Shown piece after piece: positions 24,587-33,644 of a stretch of 38,863 bases of DNA (the first letter of the stretch is position 1; each line of letters opens with the position of its first letter). The position numbers and the translations under genes are program-made. The notes beneath the pieces are model-generated. The model searched no databases, was not told the DNA's origin, and saw only the letters and a list, made by a program, of their open reading frames with translations. Origin of the DNA: Micavibrio sp. (GTDB taxonomy: Bacteria; Pseudomonadota; Alphaproteobacteria; Micavibrionales; Micavibrionaceae); the NCBI GenBank assembly GCA_002687495.1, contig NZAJ01000046.1, forward strand, positions 1 to 38,863. Direction: 5' to 3'.

Positions 24587-25390
24587 TTAAGCAGCCACCT
24601 TAGCTTTTTCAGCATAAAGCGGATAAAGCGTATCATTTTCCATCACACTTTCCGCATAATCACGGTCTTGCGGTGTATCGACACTCACAGCGATATCTGG
24701 ACACATTGCCATTTGCACGGGGTGTGCATTTTCTAAACAGCGGTTAAGATCGATGCTTTCTGCGATTTCTAATGGGCTTGGCGGTGTTTCATTAAATTTC
24801 AGTAAGTAATCACGCGTATAGGGAATAGTGCAGATTTGCTTTAGCCAACGAATACCATCTTTACCTTTTTCACCGCCTTTACACATAGTCGGGATTGGTT
24901 CGCGAGACATAAACATCGCACGGTCATTCACATCCACGATCACTTTAATGGAGTGCGGTGATTTAAACTCGGTTTCATCTTTAATTTCGCCCATCAAGCA
25001 AGCAACACCTACATCAGAATCTGCATTTTGAAGCGCTTGAGCTGCCGTATCGATTGTTGCTGGTGTTACAAGAGGCTCATCCCCTTGCGCCATCACAACG
25101 ATGTCGATTTTCTTACCTGTCATTTCTTCGATCTTTAGCATTGCTTCCGCGCAACGATCAGAGCAACGCTCATGAGTATCTGCAGTCATAACAGCCTTAC
25201 CACCGATAGATTCGATATAATCGAATATTTCCTGATCACAGGTTGCCACCCATGTATCATCCAAGCTCTCAGCCATGACTACGCGCATATAAACATGTCC
25301 GATCATTGGAATGCCTTTAATTTTTGCCATAGGCTTGCCCGGAAAGCGAGAAGAGCCCATACGCGCTGGAATGATTGCAACAGTGTTCAT
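24587..25390 (-). CDS. KdsB-like CMP-sugar acid cytidylyltransferase
   Basis: Resembles 3-deoxy-manno-octulosonate cytidylyltransferase, which couples CTP to Kdo. IIPARMGSSRFPGKPM (residues 6-21) is the CTP-binding loop with R10 and K19, and PMIGHVYMRV follows. MTADTHERCSDRCAEAM takes the place of the SGTERLAE segment of KdsB, and MAQGDEPLVTP carries the metal-binding QGDEP. SVDTPQDRDYAESVM closes the fold. The altered HERCSDR stretch suggests a substrate other than standard Kdo. It is 26 bases after the aldolase gene and co-oriented with a hydroxyacid dehydrogenase. Lipid A Kdo biosynthesis genes (kdsA, kdsC, kdtA) are not nearby. Confidence 0.83.
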   Translation of the reverse strand: MNTVAIIPARMGSSRFPGKPMAKIKGIPMIGHVYMRVVMAESLDDTWVATCDQEIFDYIESIGGKAVMTADTHERCSDRCAEAMLKIEEMTGKKIDIVVMAQGDEPLVTPATIDTAAQALQNADSDVGVACLMGEIKDETEFKSPHSIKVIVDVNDRAMFMSREPIPTMCKGGEKGKDGIRWLKQICTIPYTRDYLLKFNETPPSPLEIAESIDLNRCLENAHPVQMAMCPDIAVSVDTPQDRDYAESVMENDTLYPLYAEKAKVAA

Positions 25391-25416
25391 GATTTTTACC
25401 CCTTACTTAAACGATA

Positions 25417-26193
25417 TTACTTTACGAATTCTTTTACGACATCCATACCCGCTCTACAGGCTGCATCAATAATTCTTGTATCAATGCTGTAGGCTATGAA
25501 TGTAAAGCCTTGCTCTAAAGAGCTTTTCAACTTAGCTAAGTCTGCCTCAACAATATGAAGGCCGCCCGGCTTACCCATAGCTTTCGCCGTCTCGCAGACC
25601 TTATTCATGGCGGCTTGAACATCGGGGTGATCAATTTGCCCAGCAAGGCCCATAGAAGCTGAGAGGTCATATGGTCCGAGGAAATATCCATCGACGCCTT
25701 TGACGCTTAGAATATCTTCCAAATTATTCACTGCATCAATATGTTCGATTTGAGCGATGCAGACCGCTTCATTATTGAGCTTTTCGATATAGCCATTTAA
25801 GCCGATGCCACCGCCATATTCCTGCGCACGCGCAAGACCTACACCCCGCATACCGACTGGTGGGTAGTACATTGCATCAACAGCACGCTGCATCTCAGCA
25901 CCCGTCTTTACCATAGGCACGATCAAGCCACCTGCTCCACTATCCATGACGCGTTTAATGAGGTTTTCATCATTATTGGTGATACGAATAAGCGGGGTTG
26001 AGCCGCCATATTGAATAGCGCGTATCAGATTTTCCGCTGCGCCAAAATCCGTTGCTGTATGTTCTAAATCTATACAAACCCAATCAAAACCACTGCGCGC
26101 TTGTATCTCGGCACTTGCCGGATGGCCGATCATGACCCAGCCGCCAATACAGGCTTCTAAATTTTGTAGTTTTTGCTTAAGCGTTTTTGTCAT
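25417..26193 (-). CDS. HpcH/HpaI-family class II aldolase
   Basis: Metal-dependent pyruvate aldolase of the HpcH/HpaI family, making or breaking 2-keto-3-deoxy acids from pyruvate plus an aldehyde. Key residues fall at the positions known from HpcH: D42 and H45 (CIDLEHTATD), R70 (TPLIRI), metal ligands E150 (AQIEHID) and D176 (LGPYDLSASMG). VPMVKTGAEM and PPVGMRGVG are also family features. 258 residues is normal. Relatives work in aromatic and glucarate catabolism, but here it is upstream of a KdsB-like cytidylyltransferase, so a biosynthetic role in making a ulosonic acid is inferred. Only two bases separate it from pgl. Confidence 0.88.
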   Translation of the reverse strand: MTKTLKQKLQNLEACIGGWVMIGHPASAEIQARSGFDWVCIDLEHTATDFGAAENLIRAIQYGGSTPLIRITNNDENLIKRVMDSGAGGLIVPMVKTGAEMQRAVDAMYYPPVGMRGVGLARAQEYGGGIGLNGYIEKLNNEAVCIAQIEHIDAVNNLEDILSVKGVDGYFLGPYDLSASMGLAGQIDHPDVQAAMNKVCETAKAMGKPGGLHIVEADLAKLKSSLEQGFTFIAYSIDTRIIDAACRAGMDVVKEFVK

Positions 26194-26195
26194 GT

Positions 26196-26840
26196 CTAAT
26201 CACAAATATAAATATTTAACTTATCGCCTGCAGCACGTATTAAATGCGTGATCGGCAAGCTTTCATCGCCCTGTAAAGCGCGCTCATATACTGCCCTTTT
26301 CTCAAGCCCATTGACAAGCAGAAAGAGGTTTTTTGTGCCTAAGAGTTGTGGGAGGGTATAGCTAACACGCTTTTGGGGCTCTTGGGGCGCTACGCCCTCA
26401 ATGAGCATCGTCTCACCCTGCATGACTTGATGAGGAAAAAGTGAGGCAAAATGCCCATCAGGCCCCATCCCTAATATAATTGCGCTTGCCGGCCATATAT
26501 GGCTTTGCGCATCCTTCTCGCACATCACGCCCTTAACATCATCCCAGAGCTGAACAGGTTTAACGCCTAGCGCGCGCTCTATCATTTTCGCGTTACAATC
26601 CGCACTCTCACATGGCACGCAGCGTTCATCAGTAAGGCTCAGCGTGATTTTATCCCAAGACAAGTTCGAGGCTTTCAGTGCTTCAAAAAGCTTTTTAGGA
26701 CTAGAGCCTCCTGGCACTAGCAAAAGCGCACGCCCACGCTGCGCGATATCTTCCTTTAATATTTCCACGATCCTGCCGCACAGCTCTTGGGCTTGTACGT
26801 AAGCATCCTCATATTCATAAAGCCTCATGGCGGCCATCAT
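26196..26840 (-). CDS. pgl: 6-phosphogluconolactonase
   Basis: Hydrolyses 6-phosphogluconolactone in the oxidative pentose phosphate or Entner-Doudoroff route. The DevB-type protein shows LLLVPGGSSPKKLFEAL, LSLTDERCVPCESADCNAKM and LGMGPDGHFASLFPH, the three hallmark motifs. The frame continues upstream to 26990, but that would overlap the promoter and start of the plus-strand gene, and the extra residues look unlike the family; a start at 26840 (MMAAMRLYEYE, 214 residues) or 26828 fits. No strong ribosome binding site. Neither zwf nor edd is adjacent; instead it heads the aldolase/KdsB-like operon, which is unusual. Confidence 0.87.
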   Translation of the reverse strand: MMAAMRLYEYEDAYVQAQELCGRIVEILKEDIAQRGRALLLVPGGSSPKKLFEALKASNLSWDKITLSLTDERCVPCESADCNAKMIERALGVKPVQLWDDVKGVMCEKDAQSHIWPASAIILGMGPDGHFASLFPHQVMQGETMLIEGVAPQEPQKRVSYTLPQLLGTKNLFLLVNGLEKRAVYERALQGDESLPITHLIRAAGDKLNIYICD

Positions 26841-26870
26841 ACAGGTTGAGAACTTTTTGCATATATAAAT

Positions 26871-26899
26871 TTGACAAAAAAACGCAGCGGTTATATTAA
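26871..26899 (+). promoter_or_regulatory. Sigma-70-type promoter for the unknown plus-strand gene
   Basis: A perfect TTGACA (26871-26876) is followed by overlapping -10 candidates: TATATT (26892-26897, 15-base spacer) or TATTAA (26894-26899, 17-base spacer). AAGGAA at 26915-26920 then lies eight bases before the ATG at 26929. Confidence 0.6.
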
Positions 26900-26928
26900 C
26901 CACACATTTAACATAAGGAATTCTAAAT

Positions 26929-27945
26929 ATGGCAGTATTTTTTAATTTTGATGACGAGCAACTGATCTCAAAGGACTCTGCATTCAACACTCATCAATCA
27001 ACTTACGATGTAATTAAAAATAAGAAAACTGCCGCTTTAAACGGAATTCAGGATCTTTTTATTGCTGGCCCTTCTACTGCAGATATTCCGCTCACAGACA
27101 ATCTCATCATTGTAGCCGCGGCAGGTGATTTGGCAGGCGAGCGCATGGAAGCCTTAAATGCGAAACTTCAAGCTATGCAAGATGCGGGAGAAGCGTTTTG
27201 CTGTATCCTCGCAGGTGCAGGCCACTACGCGCTACCTCCCGCAGGCACACCAGAAGATGAAATTGATTTTTCCACTCATATTAATCCTAAGTTTGTGCAC
27301 GCGGCTTTGACAAACATGTCAGCGGGGAATTCACACACAAAATCCTATTTGCGCAATCCTCAGGACAACCTCACCTATATTGCGGCATCCCATTGCCTTA
27401 CAGAGGATTTTGGGGGCGGCGCGGAACCAACAATTCCATTCTTAGCCAACAGCAATATTATCCCTAATGATAATGTCTTTATATACGACGCAGTTCGTTA
27501 CAAAGGGCAACTTGCCGAAAAAGACCAAACAATTGTCGGCACAGGGACTGGCGCACCTCCTGCAGCCTTGTCGGTCTATGATGCTTTGCGTCAGCAAGCA
27601 GGTATTGATACGCCGCTAAACGTGCATATTGCCGGCATGGACGGCACGGCAGATATAATTCACTGCCCTGTAAGCGAAATTCCTGCAGAGCGTTTAGAAG
27701 GGCGCGCCGCTGATAAGCTTATTCAACTTGAGAACGGGCAGAGCGCTTTTATTGATCCCGTATATGAAGCGCAGATGAGTGAAATTGCGTTTATTGCAAC
27801 AGCTTATCCTGAGCGTACAATCAGCCTCAACGTAGATTCACCCGACAACACGCTTTCGGCACAAATATTCAATACGCCAGATGGTAAACCAAATACTAGC
27901 TTCAAAATTGGTCATTTAGAAAATTTCAAACCAGGGCATCCATAA
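26929..27945 (+). CDS. Unrecognised soluble protein of 338 residues
   Basis: No family was recognised. The protein has no signal peptide or membrane segment and is acidic. It contains LIIVAAAGDLAGERMEAL, CCILAGAGHYALPPAG, YIAASHCLTEDFGGGAEP and a glycine-rich VGTGTGAPPAALS stretch, which look like a mixed alpha/beta fold. Gene signals are good: a consensus-like promoter and AAGGAA eight bases from the ATG. It interrupts the minus-strand glycan operon, diverging from pgl and converging on the HAD gene, whose 3' end it overlaps by 20 bases. A stand-alone cargo gene or a lineage-specific cytoplasmic protein is possible. Confidence 0.8.
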   Translation: MAVFFNFDDEQLISKDSAFNTHQSTYDVIKNKKTAALNGIQDLFIAGPSTADIPLTDNLIIVAAAGDLAGERMEALNAKLQAMQDAGEAFCCILAGAGHYALPPAGTPEDEIDFSTHINPKFVHAALTNMSAGNSHTKSYLRNPQDNLTYIAASHCLTEDFGGGAEPTIPFLANSNIIPNDNVFIYDAVRYKGQLAEKDQTIVGTGTGAPPAALSVYDALRQQAGIDTPLNVHIAGMDGTADIIHCPVSEIPAERLEGRAADKLIQLENGQSAFIDPVYEAQMSEIAFIATAYPERTISLNVDSPDNTLSAQIFNTPDGKPNTSFKIGHLENFKPGHP

Positions 27946-28567
27946 AACCACTCATATCAGGGATGGTTTTAGTACCTTCGGGGAATGGGTTTTGGTTTGG
28001 ATCAATGAGGCGGCCGAGAAAATCCGTACCAGCCGCTTTAGCCGCATTATAATCGGTAATAGCATCGCCTACCATGAGCATAGCGCTTAAATCATAGCCA
28101 TTTTTAGCCGATATAGACCTTATATGCTGGTCTTTTTTTGTTGGTGCACCAAATATGCCTTTAAAATAATACTCCATACCGCGCGCAGTAATTATGCGCT
28201 CTAATTCGGCTTGCGGCGTGGCTGAAGCAACATAGAGCGGCGTATCTTTTTCTTTCAAAGCTTCAAGCATCTCCTTAGCGCCATTAACCCACGCGCTTTG
28301 CACAACTAATTGCTCGACTATATCAGAGAATTTTTGCGCTAGCTCTTGTACGCGCTCTTCGGTACAGACGCGTGCGCAGAGCTCAGTTTCGTAATAGCGA
28401 ATTTTATCATAGCGCGTTACGCCACCATTTTCGTTATGATAGCGCAGGACTTTATCTTGTATCTCTGGGGTTTCATCTTCATAGAGCTTAACAAATGCAT
28501 CGCCTTTAATACTTACGCTCTCAGCCAAGACCCCATCAAAATCAAAAACTATCGCTTCATATTTCAT
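27926..28567 (-). CDS. HAD-family phosphatase
   Basis: A haloacid-dehalogenase superfamily hydrolase of 213 residues. Motif I is VFDFDGVLAES with nucleophile D9 and acid/base D11. ASATPQAELERII is the motif II region, GAPTKKDQHI the motif III Lys region, and LMVGDAITDYNAA motif IV. The helical cap after motif I is that of phosphoglycolate-phosphatase-like members. It lies 12 bases after the glycosyltransferase at 28580 and before the aldolase/KdsB-like group, where it could do the job that KdsC does for Kdo-8-phosphate (inference). Confidence 0.87.
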   Translation of the reverse strand: MKYEAIVFDFDGVLAESVSIKGDAFVKLYEDETPEIQDKVLRYHNENGGVTRYDKIRYYETELCARVCTEERVQELAQKFSDIVEQLVVQSAWVNGAKEMLEALKEKDTPLYVASATPQAELERIITARGMEYYFKGIFGAPTKKDQHIRSISAKNGYDLSAMLMVGDAITDYNAAKAAGTDFLGRLIDPNQNPFPEGTKTIPDMSGFMDALV

Positions 28568-28579
28568 TTTACGCCATCT

Positions 28580-29476
28580 CTAAAGTGAAGTTAAGCACTC
28601 AAAAACACCAGATTTATCAATCAACTCACGCCAGCGTCTATCTTCAACATTTGGCGTTGAGAATTCGTAATTCTCAAGTGCATTAAGCGTAAGATTTGAA
28701 AAATCAGGTTCTAGCCAGAAAAACTTACCATTACGGCGATTAGCAAAGCCTTCAATCCAGCGATATTTCATACTGACAATCGGCATACCCAGCGCACAAT
28801 ATTCCAGTACTTTTGTTGCTGTTTGTACATTATAAGGATATTGATCCGGCACAAGATTAAGCCCGTAACGCCCACGCGCTACATAGCTTGCAACTTTCTC
28901 ATAAGGGATACGGCCAGTAAAAGTAATATTTTTAGCGTCTTTAAAACGCTCGCGCGCCTCTTCACTCGCATCACCAATGATCAGCACAGTCGCATCACGA
29001 GCGCTTTGCGCAAAATAGTCCAATATAGCGATCACTTCAGGGCCACGATGAACTGAGCCCGCATAGACAAAATCATATTCAGGCTTCAAAGGCGCCTCAA
29101 AGAATTGAGCAGCAATACCCATATCGCGATATTGGTAAGGTACATCATCTCTAAATGGAAACCCTTTACGCACAATCTTATTTAGAAACACACGTTGATC
29201 TGGGCGTTTATTGAGCATCATTTTGACGCTGTTTTTTACAACAGGCCAGCGCCCAGCAGATAAAGAGTTATATTCATGAACGACATAACGTCCCTCGCCC
29301 GAAGCATCCAGCCCCATGAATCGCCAAATCACATCAAATTCTTTTGGGTGATAATCATCTAAATCCAGCGAATTATAAGCCTTAAAATCAGGATGCGCAG
29401 TCTCCAAATACCGCATATAAGCAGGTATTTCCGGCAAATAGGTGTGGGAAGGCCCTTCGAACAGGATAGTTTTCAT
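28580..29476 (-). CDS. Glycosyltransferase, GT-B (GT4-like)
   Basis: A 298-residue glycosyltransferase, shorter than most GT4 enzymes because the N-terminal domain is small. Recognisable segments are YDFVYAGSVHRGPEVIAI, TVLIIGDASEEARERF, ITFTGRIPYEKVASYVARG and YNVQTATKVLEYCALGMPIVS, the last being the donor-binding helix with its glutamate. The N-terminal ILFEGPSHTYLPEIPAYM and VIWRFMGLD belong to the acceptor domain. It is co-oriented with, and 12 bases from, the HAD phosphatase. Donor and acceptor are unknown. Confidence 0.82.
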   Translation of the reverse strand: MKTILFEGPSHTYLPEIPAYMRYLETAHPDFKAYNSLDLDDYHPKEFDVIWRFMGLDASGEGRYVVHEYNSLSAGRWPVVKNSVKMMLNKRPDQRVFLNKIVRKGFPFRDDVPYQYRDMGIAAQFFEAPLKPEYDFVYAGSVHRGPEVIAILDYFAQSARDATVLIIGDASEEARERFKDAKNITFTGRIPYEKVASYVARGRYGLNLVPDQYPYNVQTATKVLEYCALGMPIVSMKYRWIEGFANRRNGKFFWLEPDFSNLTLNALENYEFSTPNVEDRRWRELIDKSGVFECLTSL

Positions 29477-29552
29477 GATAGAAAATTTGTACGGAAATTA
29501 AGCTCTAAGGTCAAGCGGACAATGGCATTCATGTGCACTTTATAAGCAAATT

Positions 29553-30380
29553 TTAAGCGCCCTCAGCATTCCAATCAAAGCTGCAAGCGATAAATTCAGG
29601 GTTGAGCCACTTCTCATTTTTACCGCCATAAGTTAACTCCACGCCTTCCGTATCTGTTAGCACTCCGCCCGCAGCTCTTATAACAGCATGTGCTGCTGCC
29701 GTATCCCACTCACATGTTGGCCCAAGCCTTGGATAAATATCAGCCTTACCTGCAGCAATCACACAAATTTTTAGAGAACTTCCGTATTTTGCAACTTTAT
29801 TGAGTTTAAAACGCTCCAAGAAAGCTTCCATACGGCTTGCATCGCCATGACTTTTACTTGCCACAACCGTTAAACCCTCTTTTGGGTAATCACGTACAGA
29901 GATCGGCTTTTCTTTATCACTATCCTGAAGCCAGCGCGTAGCTGTATCTTCATAGCCAGCGTAAAGTTCGCCACGTGCAGGGGCATAAACAACACCCAAG
30001 AAAGGTTGCCCATCTTTGATAAGGGCTATATTGACGGTAAAATCCTCACCGCCACGGATAAATTCTTTTGTGCCATCCAATGGATCGACAAGCCAAAAAT
30101 ATTTTTGATCTTTTGCTAATTCAGGTGCCTTCCCAAGTGAAACGCACTCTTCACCAACCATGGGGATTTCCGGTAAAATTTCTTTGAGCTTGCCTTCAAT
30201 AAATAGCTCAGCTTCACGATCAGCTTTTGTCACAGGGCTATCATCATCTTTACTATCAACGCCCATATCTTCAATCCCATCGAAATATTTCAATGTGATA
30301 TCACCGGCCTCAATTGCAATTCTTTTCAGGATATTACACAGCGCGCCAGGATTTTGCAGAAGCTTACTTTCACTACTCAT
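29553..30380 (-). CDS. cysQ: 3'(2'),5'-bisphosphate nucleotidase
   Basis: Removes the 3'-phosphate of PAP, the by-product of PAPS-dependent sulfation or reduction, or of PAPS itself. The inositol-monophosphatase fold is clear: DSPVTKADREAE, MVGEE for metal binding, WLVDPLDGTKEFIRG (residues 96-110), FTVNIALI and CEWDTAAAHAVI with the C-terminal metal Asp. Length 275 is right. Its start overlaps the cysNC stop by one base (TAATG), so PAPS synthesis and PAP recycling are expressed together. Confidence 0.92.
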   Translation of the reverse strand: MSSESKLLQNPGALCNILKRIAIEAGDITLKYFDGIEDMGVDSKDDDSPVTKADREAELFIEGKLKEILPEIPMVGEECVSLGKAPELAKDQKYFWLVDPLDGTKEFIRGGEDFTVNIALIKDGQPFLGVVYAPARGELYAGYEDTATRWLQDSDKEKPISVRDYPKEGLTVVASKSHGDASRMEAFLERFKLNKVAKYGSSLKICVIAAGKADIYPRLGPTCEWDTAAAHAVIRAAGGVLTDTEGVELTYGGKNEKWLNPEFIACSFDWNAEGA

Positions 30381-32296
30381 TAAGCGATCGCCTTTTCTTT
30401 TAGGGATACATTTTGCCCATCTGACAAACTTACATCTTCTTCGATATATTTAAGAATTTGCTCAACGCAGGTCTCAATATCATTTTTGTGAGAATTCACG
30501 ACAAGCTCAGGGTTATCTGGTGCTTCATACGGGCTATCAATCCCTGTGAATTCCTTAATATCACCTGCACGGGCTTTTTTATAAAGTCCTTTAGGGTCGC
30601 GCGTTTCACATGTTTCCAAATCAGCCGCAACATGGATTTCATTGAAAAGCTCAGGCGCTGCAGCGCGAGCCTTATCGCGGTCTGTGCGGTATGGAGAGAT
30701 AAAGGCCGTTAATACGATTAACCCTGCATCTGCCATAAGCGCTGCTACTTCACCAACGCGGCGAATATTTTCTGCTCTATCTTCTGGTGAGAAACCTAAA
30801 TCTGAGTTCAAACCATGGCGTACATTATCGCCATCAAGCACATATGAGTGATAGCCTTTTTCAAAAAGCGCCTTTTCTACCGCCATCGCAAGTGTTGATT
30901 TCCCTGCGCCAGAAAGTCCGGTAAACCAGAAAATACCACCCTTATGGCCTTTATTGACTGCACGACGCTCATCACTAATGAGGTGATCAACCATATAGAT
31001 ATTTTTAGATTTAGGTGCTGAAGCGCGTTGATCTGCATAGCCATCCATATTGATCGCACCGCCGCCTGCAATATCATAGCCGTCATAAATCACCATACGG
31101 CCAAGCTTTTGATTATCGGAATATGGATCAAGTGCGAGCATATCCTTTGCGCGCAGCGTAACCTCCGCAACGGCATTCTTGCCCACTTCGCCTGCATTTT
31201 CATACTGCTCAAGATCATCTGTATCAATCACACGATCAATCGACTGAACTGTCACTGTTGCCTCATGTGTGCCGTAGCGCACTTTGTAAGCATTACCTAC
31301 TTTTAGCGGCTTTGGAGAGAGCCAGAATAAATTCGCTCTAAATACATTCGAGAGCATTGGTGGATTTTGTTCATGGGAGCCAATATGGCCGCGCTCAACA
31401 AAGATACGCTCATCAAGCGTAATACCGATACATTCACCCGCGCCTGCTTCAACTTTAGCAGCATCTTCTGGCCAAACTTTAATAGCCGTGACAGTCGCCG
31501 TCTCGTTGGTTGGTGAAAATAAGATTTTATCCCCTTTACGAACCATACCTGTTTCAATACGCCCAACGAGAATACGCTCTTCATTGAAGCGGTAAACATC
31601 TTGCACAGGAAAGCGAAGAGAGCGTGATAAAGGCGGGCTTTCAATCTCGAAACAATCGAGCGTTTCGGTTAAAGATTTACCTTTATACCACGGTAAGTTA
31701 TCGCCACGATTGGATATCATATCGCCATTACGTGCAGAAATCGGAACGATATAATTTGCCGATAAGCCAATAGATTGCAGATAGTGATCAACCTCTTTTG
31801 AGACCTCTTCAAAACGCTCGGTTGAATGCTCAACCATATCCATTTTATTAATTACAACGGCGATTTGGCGCATCCCCAAAAGATGCAGCATATAAGCATG
31901 GCGTTTTGTTTGCTCACGCACACCTTCTGTTGCATCGACAACCAAAATCGCAGCATCCGCTTGCGCTGCACCTGAAATCATATTTTTTAGAAATTCGCGG
32001 TGGCCCGGTGCGTCAATAATCACATAGTCACGTGCTTCAGTTGAAAACCAAATTTGTGTTGTATCAATCGTAATTGCCTGATCGCGCTCAGCTTGAAATG
32101 CATCCAGAACAAATGACCATTCAAGTGCATCCGTACCACGGCGCTTACAGATCGCTTGCAGCTCCTCATATTTACCGGCTGGCAAACTATCCGTATCATA
32201 GAGAAGGCGACCAATGAGGGTAGACTTACCGTGATCAACGTGACCGACAATCACGACACGGAGTTGTTGCATAGATTTTTGTGCTTGTTTGCTCAT
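30380..32296 (-). CDS. cysNC: Bifunctional sulfate adenylyltransferase subunit 1 / adenylylsulfate kinase
   Basis: The GTPase half drives APS synthesis with CysD; the kinase half phosphorylates APS to PAPS. The N-terminal CysN part (to about 440) has GHVDHGKST (18-26), [12 protein letters not shown] and VINKMDM. The C-terminal CysC part starts near 455 with [44 protein letters not shown] and [20 protein letters not shown]. 638 residues fit the fused enzyme. Unusually, cysD is not adjacent: a methyltransferase and a small membrane protein lie between them. No CysH-type reductase is present, so sulfate donation rather than assimilation is the likelier purpose here (inference). Confidence 0.95.
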   Translation of the reverse strand: MSKQAQKSMQQLRVVIVGHVDHGKSTLIGRLLYDTDSLPAGKYEELQAICKRRGTDALEWSFVLDAFQAERDQAITIDTTQIWFSTEARDYVIIDAPGHREFLKNMISGAAQADAAILVVDATEGVREQTKRHAYMLHLLGMRQIAVVINKMDMVEHSTERFEEVSKEVDHYLQSIGLSANYIVPISARNGDMISNRGDNLPWYKGKSLTETLDCFEIESPPLSRSLRFPVQDVYRFNEERILVGRIETGMVRKGDKILFSPTNETATVTAIKVWPEDAAKVEAGAGECIGITLDERIFVERGHIGSHEQNPPMLSNVFRANLFWLSPKPLKVGNAYKVRYGTHEATVTVQSIDRVIDTDDLEQYENAGEVGKNAVAEVTLRAKDMLALDPYSDNQKLGRMVIYDGYDIAGGGAINMDGYADQRASAPKSKNIYMVDHLISDERRAVNKGHKGGIFWFTGLSGAGKSTLAMAVEKALFEKGYHSYVLDGDNVRHGLNSDLGFSPEDRAENIRRVGEVAALMADAGLIVLTAFISPYRTDRDKARAAAPELFNEIHVAADLETCETRDPKGLYKKARAGDIKEFTGIDSPYEAPDNPELVVNSHKNDIETCVEQILKYIEEDVSLSDGQNVSLKEKAIA

Positions 32297-32333
32297 TTTA
32301 ATACTTCTTACTTTTTCGACTTCAACTTCAATA

Positions 32334-33029
32334 TTATAACTTCTTTGCCATGCAGTAATAGATATGCCTTACAAATCCATCGAGCGTTTCTTTGACCTCA
32401 CCGGTTTTTTGTAATTCCAAGCCCGGTAAAAGATCTGCCAGCTCGTCTTTATCCCATAACGGTCTTAGCCATGTATCATTTCTAAAACCTAGGAAATCTT
32501 GCTGAATTTGTGCGTATTTATTTTCGATATGCGCATTTTGAATCAAGCTATGCTCTGCGCCCACCATAGAAAAAATGAAATATCCTCCGCTCTTTAGCAG
32601 GCGTGTACATTCTTTGATATTGGCTTCAAAACCACTTTCAAGATCATCAACATAATAAATCGCATTCACTGCTGCGAGATAATCATATTGCGCATCCGCA
32701 ACGGGGATGGAGGCGCTTTTACCTTTGTAAAAATTCAAAGTTGGGAATGTTTGTTGCAGCGCTTTAACTTGTTCATCTGTCACTTCCAGCCCATCGACTT
32801 GAAGACCTAAACTTTCAAAAAAAGGAATATGACGCCCATGCCCGCAGCCAATATCAAGAAGACGCTTCCCTTTAAAGTCATGCTCCAAACATTGCACCGG
32901 GTTTTTAGACAGAAAGATGCGCGCAATAAAATTTTCAGGAAAAAAATTCACCGGATTTTCGAGCGTTTTATAAAAACCGCCCCATGCCGAACTTGAAGTT
33001 TTATCTGAAGGGTTTAGCGCTTCACTCAT
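32334..33029 (-). CDS. Class I SAM-dependent methyltransferase
   Basis: A 231-residue methyltransferase. [20 protein letters not shown] is motif [15 protein letters not shown] binds the SAM ribose, [21 protein letters not shown] spans motif II, and [17 protein letters not shown] follows. [20 protein letters not shown] at the N-terminus resembles sugar and tellurite-type methyltransferases. It is placed between cysD and cysNC, 37 bases upstream of cysNC, which ties it to the sulfation operon. Acceptor unknown; a sulfated or carboxylated sugar is possible. Confidence 0.85.
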   Translation of the reverse strand: MSEALNPSDKTSSSAWGGFYKTLENPVNFFPENFIARIFLSKNPVQCLEHDFKGKRLLDIGCGHGRHIPFFESLGLQVDGLEVTDEQVKALQQTFPTLNFYKGKSASIPVADAQYDYLAAVNAIYYVDDLESGFEANIKECTRLLKSGGYFIFSMVGAEHSLIQNAHIENKYAQIQQDFLGFRNDTWLRPLWDKDELADLLPGLELQKTGEVKETLDGFVRHIYYCMAKKL

Positions 33030-33198
33030 CCTACATATATCCTCTCATTCGTCCAATTTTGCCATCAGATAGAAACAATAAATTCATACTTAACCTTTAA
33101 CAATCAGCCTGAACATTCCAAACCAAACTGAGAGATATACAAAAACATCAACTTGTATAGCCCACGCAGGCTACGCTTTTCGGAACAACAATATAGCT

Positions 33199-33642
33199 TT
33201 ACAAATCCCATTCATCCGAATTCAAACGCTTATGCAAATTAGTGCAATTTACCTTACCATCCTTTATGTGCATAGATGCTACTTTATACAACCCTTTATC
33301 CAAAATATCCTTATCTTCTGAACTCAGCAGGTTATTAGCACTAAGAGCTTCAACTAAAGCCTTCATTTTACCTTCATTTCTAGAATTAAAGTTTTGAATA
33401 GCTCCAACTATCTTCGGATCATTAGGGAGCTCTTTTAAACAAAAACCCGCATACCCTATAGGCAGAAGACCATTGGTAAGTTTCTTATAATTCTCAACGC
33501 CAATTTTTTCTTCCAAATAGTCAATATTGCCCGACTGTACATACTTATAAACCCTAGGACCAACGAAAATTAATGCTACAATCGCGAATATAATTACACT
33601 AGAGACCTTGCTCGTTTTTTTAGCTATTTCATCCTTGCTCAT
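33199..33642 (-). CDS. Small single-pass membrane protein, unrecognised
   Basis: A 147-residue protein with a Lys-rich N-terminus (MSKDEIAKKTSKV), one hydrophobic helix at about 13-35 (SVIIFAIVALIFVGPRVYKY) and a mostly helical, charged C-terminal domain of about 110 residues with two Cys (GFCLKEL and VNCTNL). The positive N-terminus suggests the C-terminal domain faces the periplasm. No family was recognised. Its start lies two bases after the cysD stop, so it is translationally linked to cysD. The 169-base stretch between it and the next gene downstream holds no gene that I can support. Confidence 0.72.
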   Translation of the reverse strand: MSKDEIAKKTSKVSSVIIFAIVALIFVGPRVYKYVQSGNIDYLEEKIGVENYKKLTNGLLPIGYAGFCLKELPNDPKIVGAIQNFNSRNEGKMKALVEALSANNLLSSEDKDILDKGLYKVASMHIKDGKVNCTNLHKRLNSDEWDL

Positions 33643-33644
33643 CT

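Noticed and set aside
26841-26990. Upstream extension of pgl to 26990
   Set aside because: It would overlap the start and promoter of the plus-strand gene, and the added residues do not resemble the family; a start near 26840 matches known Pgl length.
33158-33173. Small hairpin TAGCC/GGCTA in the gap after the small membrane protein gene
   Set aside because: Five-base stem; the T-run is on the plus strand where no gene ends, and none follows on the minus strand.
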